NCBI RefSeq assembly: GCF_024323335.1
Contig: NC_066580.1
Coordinates: 137,593,648-137,657,647, forward strand
From: Lathyrus oleraceus
Taxonomy: Eukaryota > Streptophyta > Magnoliopsida > Fabales > Fabaceae
Direction of reading: 5' to 3'
Length of the DNA: 64,000 nt
Each line of letters opens with the position of its first letter. Positions within the stretch are counted from its first letter, which is position 1. The position numbers and the translations under genes were made by a program. Below the pieces are notes generated by a model. It was not told where the DNA came from. It saw only the letters and a program-made list of their open reading frames with translations, and did not search any database. Shown piece by piece: positions 57,101 to 64,000 of this stretch.

Positions 57101-57907
57101 CGATTCGATCATAACTTGCCAACCACACATGGGAATTGAGAGTTCTAGGACTTTTTGGAAATGGGAGAACAAGATCTTCAACTTTCATGTTGGGCAAAAA
57201 TTCATTTGAGGCTTGTATCATGATGTAAGTTTGAGGATCAAAACTTTCCATTTATGGCAAGTTTCAGTTACAGGCCCAGTTTCCGTTTTGGGAAATTTCT
57301 GATCTGGCTTCAAATTCCTCCATGATGGTGTTTGGCATGATATATGATGACTATTTGGACATGAATGAACTCTCACAAACCAATTCCAATCATCCAATCA
57401 CTGATTAAATGGACAGTTGACCAACAATTGACTTTTAGGGTTTCTGCTTGATTATGCATTGACTGATGACTTCCAAACCCTAATTCCTTGAGAATTTGAC
57501 TTCAAATGATGTCCCAAGTTGTATGAACTCTTGATTATTAACCATGGTGCCCAAATTCCACAAGAATGACCACCAACCATTGCCTTGACTGACAGTTGAC
57601 TTTTCTAGGGTTTTTGACTGTCTGTGTATGAACTACTGACCTCTGAGCCTTCAACCCTTGACTTGAACACTTCAAATGGATCCCCAAGTCATGTGAACTT
57701 GTTGGACAAACCCCAAAGCCTTGATTCAATGAGAAAATCCTTTGCTTGCTTGGTTGACTGATCAGGAGATTAGTTTGACCTAATTCTTGATTGCTTGCAC
57801 TTGAGGCAACTGAGGGATAATGCAAATGCTATGCAATGGATCATGACATGCTATGACCTAATATGAAAATGTATGCATAATGATAGGTGCAAATTTGAGG
57901 TGCTACA
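51186..57907 (-). repeat. 5' LTR of element C (right copy)
   Basis: 6722 bp, one base longer than the left copy because of a C run near 56147. Otherwise I found only one substitution. The end GAGGTGCTACA is followed by the gtttc duplication. Confidence 0.97.
52189..52353. repeat. LTR minisatellite, acttgcacaggaagcaagt (right LTR)
   Basis: Same array as at 32925-33090, with no difference seen. Confidence 0.93.
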
Positions 57908-59877
57908 GTTTCCAAGAGTTAAAGAAAAGGTTAACTACTGCTCCTATTCTGATATTACCAAGTCCGTCGGAACCATTTAAGGTTTACTGTGATGCTTCAT
58001 TGTTGGGTTTGGGTGGTGTTTTGATGCAGAATAAGCAGGTTGTAGCTTATGCTTCGAGACAACTGAAGGTTCATGAGAGGAACTACCCGACACACGATTT
58101 AGAGTTGGCAGCTGTGGTATTTGTTCTGAAGTTATGGAGGCATTACTTGTACGGGTCAAGATTTGAGGTTTTCAGTGACCATAAAAGTTTAAAGTATTTG
58201 TTTGATCAGAAAGAGTTGAATATGAGACAGAGGAGATGGTTAGAGTTTCTGAAGGATTATGACTTTGGTTTGAATTACCATCCGGGTAAAGAAAACGTAG
58301 TGGCTGATGCATTGAGTCGGAAATCATTGCATATGTCTATGTTAATGGTTAAGGAATTGGATTTAATTGAGCAGTTTAGAGACTTGAGTTTGGTGTGTGA
58401 GAGTACTCACAATAGTGTTAAATTGGGAATGTTGAAGTTAGCGAGTGGTATTCTGGATGAGATTAGAGAGGGTCAGAAATCCGATGTGCTTTTGGTTGAT
58501 AAGTTGACTCTGGTGAATCAAGGTCAAGGTGGTGAATTCAGAGTTGATGAGAATGGTGTTTTGAAATTTGGTAATCGGGTGTGTATTCCGGATGTTACCG
58601 AACTTAAGAAGAGTATTCTTGAGGAAGGACATCGTAGTGGCCTGAGTATTCATCCTGGGGCTACGAAGATGTATCATGATTTGAAAAAGTTATTTTGGTG
58701 GCCGGGAATGAAAAGAGAAATGGCGAGTTTTGTTTATTCTTGTTTGACTTGTCAGAAGTCAAAGATTGAGCATCAGAAGCCGTCTGGGCTAATGCAACCG
58801 TTGGCTATTCCAGAGTGGAAGTGGGATAGTATCAGTATGGATTCTATTTCTGGTTTACCGAGGACAATTAAGAATTTTGAAGCTATTTGGGTGATTGTTG
58901 ATAGATTGACAAAATCGGCTCATTTCATTCCGATCAGAATGGATTATCCGTTAGAGAGATTAACTGAGTTGTATATTGAGAAAATTGTAAGTTTGCATGG
59001 TATTCCGTCGAGTATTGTTTCGGACAGAGATCCTAGATTTACATCGGAGTTCTGGGAAGGTTTGCAGAGGGCTTTGGGAACTAAGCTGAGATTGAGTTCT
59101 GCATATCATCCGCAGACTGATGGTCAGACTGAGAGGACGATTCAGTCACTGGAGGATCTTTTGAGGGCTTGTGTTTTGGAAAAGGGAGGTGCTTGGGATT
59201 GTTATTTACCTTTGATTGAGTTTACCTACAACAATAGTTTTCATTCGAGCATTGGTATGGCACCGTTTGAAGCTTTGTATGGTAGGAGATGTCGGACACC
59301 TTTATGTTGGTATGAGTCCGGTGAGAGTGCTGTGGTTGGACCGAAGATTGTTCAACAAACTACGGAAAAGATTAAGATTATTCAGGAGAAGATGAGGAGT
59401 GCTCAGAGTCGTCAGAAGAGTTATCACGACAAGAGGAGGAAGTCACTTGAATTTCAAGAGGGAGATCATGTGTTTCTTCGTGTTGCTCCGATAACTGGGG
59501 TTGGTCGAGCTTTGAAGTCGAAGAAGTTGACACCTCGATTTATTGGTCCTTATTAGATTTTGGAGAGGATAGGGGAGGTAGCCTATCGTATCGCTTTACC
59601 GCCGTCACTTGCGAATTTGCATGAGGTTTTTCATGTGTATCAGTTGAGGAGGTATATTCCTGATCCGTCGCATGTGGTCCAAGTAGATGATGTACAGGTA
59701 AGAGATAACCTAACTGTTGAAACATCACCTATGAGGATCGAGGATCGAGAGTTGAAGTAGTTGCGGGGTAAAGAGATTGCTTTGGTAAAGGTAGCTTGGG
59801 GAGGACCAGCAGGTGGCAATGTGACTTGGGAACTTGAGAGTCAGATGAAGGAGTCTTAACCAGAGTTATTCGCTTGA
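57908..59877 (+). pseudogene. Element B pol, part 2 (RNase H, integrase, chromodomain-like end)
   Basis: Continues part 1 in frame from codon 57913, after the duplicated gtttc. RNase H: VYCDASLLGLGGVLMQ, LELAAVVFVLKLWRHYLYG, FSDHKSLKYLF. Integrase: zinc finger with HRSGLSIHPGATKMY and SCLTCQKSK, Asp in SISMDSISGLP, Asp in VSDRDPRF, Glu in TDGQTERTIQ. The C-terminal part includes ALYGRRCRTPLCW, then TPRFIGPY. Stops interrupt at 59554-59556 (TAG), 59758-59760 (TAG) and 59857-59859 (TAA) before the natural end TGA at 59875. Between them ALVKVAWGGPAGGNVTWELE resembles the chromodomain tail of Tekay/Del chromoviruses, which guides insertion through chromatin marks. Confidence 0.93.
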
Positions 59878-59907
59878 GGTATGTTTTCGAGGACGAAAAC
59901 TCTTTTA

Positions 59908-59918
59908 GTGGGGGAGAG
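59908..59918 (+). other. Polypurine tract of element B
   Basis: GTGGGGGAGAG lies one base before the LTR start at 59920, the expected place for the plus-strand primer. Confidence 0.88.
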
Positions 59919-59919
59919 T

Positions 59920-61981
59920 TGTAACACCCCGATAAAATATGATAATTATTTAATTTAAGTTTAATAGTATATTATGATGATAATATGAATGAGAGGGTAT
60001 TATTTTTCAAAATAAAAGATAAACCATTCATATATATTATTATTAGTATATTTATTAATTTAATTAAATAATTGGAATATTATTGGATTATTATTATTGG
60101 AATAATAAAGTTGGAATTGGAACGATTTTTGGAATCAGTAAAGAGTCCCATTTGGTAAAAAGGTTGTTTACACGTAAAAGCAGAGAACACGTAATAATTG
60201 GGAGAAAAGAGAAGAAACTAAGAAAGAGAGAAGAAGAGGCTAGGGCTCAAGAGGAGAATTCACGGTTGTTGAAGGTCAAAGAATCAATTGCCGGATTAAC
60301 TCAGGTAAGGGGGGTTTATCATCGTTTAATGGGTATTATGGGTTAACATGTAATGGGTAGTAATAAGCCATTGAATCGACTCTAATCAGGATGATGAATG
60401 CTGCAAATTGTGAACTTATGGATGAATGAGATATGGGTTTATAATTGAAGAAAATTCGTAGTAATTAGATGTAATAAGGTTAGAAATTGTGAAATTGAAT
60501 GGGTATGATCTGTGTTAGATAATATGAACGAATGCTGTGTAAAAATTGGACCGTGGGAGGTTGGATTCGAGAAATCTCGTAGCAGAGAAAAACCCATAGC
60601 AGATCTGAAATTTTGGTTTCTGGTCATACGCGTATGACACTAGGCCATACGCGTATGAGATGGCCTGGAGGGGAGGAGACTGGTGCTGATACGCGCCATA
60701 CGCGCGTACTTACGCGTAGCCTGTGAGTGGTACGCGTATGAGGTGAGGCCATACGCGTATGAATGAAGAAGATGATGTTCTAACATAGTTTTGTCTCTGT
60801 TGGTACGCGTATGGGAGAAGTGGTACGCGTATCATACGCGTATGAGACAGGCCATACGCGTATGGGCTTGGCTAGGAAATGTGCCATACGCGTATGGGCA
60901 TGAGGCATACGTGTATGGGCAAAAGTTTGATTTTTCTGAGCTGTTGTTGTGCAGTTTTGGTCGTTTCAGCTGAATGATGTAATTTAGCTGATGTATGATA
61001 TAGTAGGGATCATTTCCCGTTGTTTTGAGCAGTATAGGTATTAGTAGAGTGTGCTAATACTGTGATTTATTATTTGGCATGACATGATATGATTATGTGA
61101 TAAATATGCTGATGGTGTATGATGGTATGCATAATGCTGTGAATATATCTATTATGTATGCAATTGTGGATGGATTGTTTATGGCTTAGAGTGTGAGCAT
61201 ATGTCCATTGTGGATTGTTGTTGATGTTTGCATGCTAGGTGATTAGTGTGCATAGCATAGCCTTTATGGTGGTAGCTAATTCCCATGGTGAGGAATTAGT
61301 GAGTGAGTCACTAGGTCTCAAATGAGTGGGACTAGTGAGCTTGGTAGCCGTATCTGGGTTTGATCGGTGAGGTTGAACTATGTGTTCACGAATAGTCGGT
61401 ACCGCATGCATGAAGTCTCATTTCATAATGTATGTATGGCGTATAATATGAATGGATGTATTCCAATATTATACGTGTGTTTTGTGGTTGTGTTGAGTAT
61501 GATTATGAGTTGATGTTGCCGTTGCTGAATGCGTGATATGATTAGGGTGATGAATGTGTTAATTTACTTAGCATTACATGATATTTTATAATGCTTATTA
61601 TATCGATTGAGGAACTCACCCTTACAACTATGTTTCAGGTAACGAGCAGTGATTGAGTAGAAGCTAGTGCTTGGAGTCTAGTGTAGTTCCTTAGTGGGTC
61701 ATGCTCTGGTATATGTAACATCGGGACGGGATGTTTTACTTTGTTTTCATTTTTGGTTGTTGAACAATTTTACATGTAATGTGTTACATGGTTTGCATGT
61801 TGTTAGATTTCTATCCGCTGCGAATTGTGCAATGTTTTATTTTGATTAATAAATGAGCATGACAAGTTATTTTGGTGAATGGTGTGAAGTGTCAAGTGTG
61901 ACACCCTGAAATTGCATATCTACTCTGATTCATGTTTTGTTGTTTTAATTAATTATTGGGGTATTTTAGATGGGTGTTACA
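59920..61981 (+). repeat. Middle LTR of the element B array (2062 bp, uninterrupted)
   Basis: Same ends as the 5' LTR. It serves as 3' LTR of unit 1 and 5' LTR of unit 2. It retains the empty site of the CACTA element at about 60750. About 14 substitutions separate its first 1371 bp from the 5' LTR; I found none in the last 690 bp. Confidence 0.95.
60624..60920. repeat. CATACGCGTATG palindrome array, complete copy
   Basis: Ten ACGCGT cores and two altered ones (acgcgcgt, acgtgt) within 300 bp, most inside a 10-16-bp palindrome such as GTCATACGCGTATGAC. Confidence 0.93.
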
Positions 61982-61985
61982 TTAG

Positions 61986-61997
61986 TGGTATCAGAGC
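61986..61997 (+). other. Primer binding site of element B, unit 2
   Basis: TGGTATCAGAGC four bases after the LTR, as in unit 1. Confidence 0.95.
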
Positions 61998-62107
61998 ATA
62001 GTCGGTCGAGTCGAGTCGTAATTATTCTGTTTCCCTGTATGTGATAGGTGTTGTGTAACCCTATCAGTACTTATTGTTTTAGCTTGTTGGATTAACTCAG
62101 AATAGAG

Positions 62108-64000
62108 ATGGCTGGAAGAGGTAGAGACGATGCTGCGATTGCTGAGGCTCTGGGTATGCTAGCTGGAGTACTTGGAGGGAATCCGAATGTTGTGGGATTG
62201 GGAGCTGCTCGTCAACTGAGTGAGTTCCAGAAGAACAATCCTCCAATGTTCAAGGGAGCATACGATCCAGATGGTGCTCAGAAGTGGTTGAAGGAGATCG
62301 AGAGGATCTTCCGAGTGACTGAGTGTGCCGATAACCAGAAGGTCAGGTTCGGTACGCATATGCTGTCAGAGGAAGCAGATGATTGGTGGGTTGCTGCCCG
62401 TACTGAGTTGGAAGCTGCGGGGGTGCTGAGATCACTTGGGCGGTGTTCAGAGAGAGATTCCTGAGGAAGTACTTTCCAGAGGATGTCAGAGGAAAGAAAG
62501 AGATAGAGTTCTTAGAATTGAAGCAGGGCAACCGGTTTGTTACTGAGTATGCTGCTAAGTTCACAGAGCTGTCGAAGTATTACACTCCCTATGATGAGGC
62601 TACTGGGGAATTTTCAAAATGTGTGAAGTTTGAGAACGGGTTACGTCCCGAGATCAAGCAGGCTATTGGGTATCAGCGGATTAGAGTGTTTTCTGACTTG
62701 GTTGACTGTTGCAGGATTTTTGAACAGGATACCAAGGCCAGAGCGGAGAGCTATCAGCAGAGGGTTGATAGGAAAGGTAAGAATCAGGATGATCGTGGGA
62801 AACCGTATGCAGCTGGCAAAGGTTTCCAGAGACAGAGTGGGATGAAGAGACCTAGTGGGGGAGACTCCAGTGCCCCTGCTAAGTGTTACAGATGTGGTCA
62901 GACTGGACATCGTATCCATGAGTGTACCAGTACTGAGAAGAAGTGTTTCAAGTGTGGCAAAGGTGGTCACTTGGCTGCAGAGTGCCGGTTGAAGACTATG
63001 ACTTGTTTCAACTGTGGAGAGGTGGGTCATATCAGTCCACAGTGTCCTAAGCCGAAGAAAGAGAACCAGTCGGGAGGCAAGGTCTTTGCTTTAACGGGTT
63101 CTGAGACTTCTGCAGATGATCGTTTGATCCGAGGTACGTGTTATATTAATGGCTTTCCTCTTGTAGCTATTATTGACACAAGTGCGACTCATTCCTTTAT
63201 ATCTTTGGATTGTGCTGTGAAACTTAAATTAGAGATATCTGAGATGCATGGGAGTATGGTGATTGATACTCCTGCGAAGGATTCAGTGACTACTACTTCA
63301 GTTTGTTTAAATTGTCCTTTGAGTATTTTTGGTAGAGACTTTGGGATGGACCTCGTGTGTCTTCCACTAGTGCAGATTGATGTTATCCTGGGTATGAACT
63401 GGTTGGTGTTTAACCGAGTTTATATCAACTGTTTTGATAAGACTGTGATCTTTCTTGAGATTGAGGAAGGAAAGAGTTTGTTTCTATCAGCAAGGCAGGT
63501 GAATGAGGCAGTAGCAGATGGGGCAGAGTTGTTTATGCTGTTAGCGACTTTGGAGGCTAAAGATAAACTGGTGATTTGCGATCTAGCCGTGGTGTGTGAT
63601 TTTCCTGATGTGTTTCCTGAAGAAGTGAATGAATTACCGCCAGAGCATGAAGTTGAGTTCTCGATTGATTTGGTACCTGGTACTAGGCCGATATCGATGG
63701 CTCCGTACCGTATGTCTGCTGTTGAGTTAACTGAATTGAAGAGTCAGCTGGAAGATCTGTTGGATAAGAAATTTATTCGTCCGAGTGTGTCACCGTGGGG
63801 CGCACCAGTGTTATTAGTTAAGAAGAAAGAAGGTACTATGAGGTTGTGTGTGGACTACAGGCAACTGAATAAAGTGACGATCAAGAATCGGTATCCTTTG
63901 CCGAGGATTGATGATTTGATGGATCAGTTGGTTGGTGCGAGTGTGTTCAGCAAAATAGATTTGAGATCGGGGTATCATCAGATACGTGTGAAAACTGAGG
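62108..64000 (+). pseudogene. Element B gag-pol, unit 2 (runs off the window)
   Basis: Equivalent to 29518-31410 with an offset of 32590. It has the same gag start, the same 1-nt frameshift (about 62424-62432), the same three knuckles (about 62885-63046) and the same protease DTS (63175-63183), and ends inside the reverse transcriptase ([13 protein letters not shown]). I found only two substitutions relative to unit 1: 62401 (T, against C at 29811) and 62537 (T, against C at 29947). The position equivalent to the element C insertion would be about 64508, outside the window. Confidence 0.95.

Larger units (their letters stand above)
31923..57907 (-). mobile_element. Element C: complete 26-kb Ogre-type Ty3/Gypsy retrotransposon
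   Basis: Bounded by gtttc duplications at 31918-31922 and 57908-57912. In its own direction: 5' LTR 57907-51186, PBS 51183-51166, ORF1 50359-48719, gag-pro 48261-44920, intron 44923-44669, pol 44658-41191, a repeat-filled 3' untranslated region, a purine tract just before 38643, and 3' LTR 38643-31923. All coding frames are open. The two LTRs differ, as far as I could see, by one substitution (near 38159 / 57426) and one base in a C run (9 C near 36885, 10 C near 56147). Size, extra ORF, intron, primer site and dual RNase H fit the Ogre group of the Tat lineage. Confidence 0.97.
21342..61981 (+). mobile_element. Element B: Tekay/Del-like chromovirus, first unit of a tandem array, doubly interrupted
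   Basis: First unit: 5' LTR 21342-29391 (split by a CACTA element), PBS 29396-29407, gag-pol 29518-31922, interruption by element C (31923-57907 plus one duplicated gtttc), pol continued to 59877, polypurine tract 59908-59918, LTR 59920-61981. A second PBS, gag and pol follow without any other LTR. With inserts removed the two LTRs are both 2062 bp. Gag has three CCHC knuckles, pol has an FMDD reverse transcriptase, RNase H, an integrase and a chromodomain-like C terminus, and the primer is tRNA-Met type. The element is defective: one gag frameshift, a changed protease motif and three stops near the pol end. Confidence 0.92.

Noticed and set aside
59920..64000. Unit 2 of element B as an independent insertion
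   Set aside because: There is no second LTR or target duplication between units, and it shares the unit 1 frameshift and protease change.

Overview
This is plant nuclear DNA made almost entirely of nested transposable elements. The size and anatomy of the Ty3/Gypsy elements point to a legume, most likely tribe Fabeae (pea, vetch, lentil, grass pea) or a close relative. The diagnostic traits are Ogre/Tat elements with LTRs of 5 to 7 kb, an extra ORF before gag, a spliced intron between protease and reverse transcriptase, and a repeat-filled 3' untranslated region. I see no intact host gene.

Layout. Positions 1-11325 are old, decayed sequence: an Athila-like fragment with a probable LTR, two relics of a MULE (Mutator-like) transposase gene, three relics of plant-mobile-domain (PMD, MAIN-like) genes, a duplicated non-coding segment, simple repeats and a diverged LTR piece. 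Element A, an Ogre-type element on the + strand, starts at 11326 (5' LTR 11326-16203, then PBS, ORF1 and gag) and is cut at 21341 by element B. Element B is a Tekay/Del-like chromovirus on the + strand with 2062-bp LTRs. Its 5' LTR (21342-29391) was split by a 5985-bp CACTA transposon (22182-28166, TSD gta). Its pol gene was split inside the RNase H region by element C (31923-57907, TSD gtttc). Pol resumes at 57908, followed by an LTR (59920-61981) and then directly by a second PBS, gag and pol (61982-64000, running off the end). B is therefore a tandem LTR-internal-LTR-internal array.

Element C is a 25,985-bp Ogre-type element on the - strand. Its 6.7-kb LTRs are almost identical and ORF1, gag-protease and pol are all open. 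A 255-nt intron whose donor site contains the gag-pro stop codon would join gag-pro to pol in frame. C looks complete and very recently inserted. A, B and the CACTA transposase carry nonsense codons or frameshifts and look dead.

Most notable observations: (1) the CACTA element carries a captured Argonaute gene segment, five PIWI-domain exons with four introns, apparently uninterrupted; (2) the 3' untranslated region of C holds about 27 small hairpins with a constant TTACCG loop and stems that change in a compensatory way; (3) the tandem B array keeps a step in divergence that locates the unequal crossover; (4) removing the inserts and one TSD copy restores B exactly (LTR lengths equal at 2062 bp, pol frame continuous). 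Comparisons were made by eye, so difference counts are minimum estimates.
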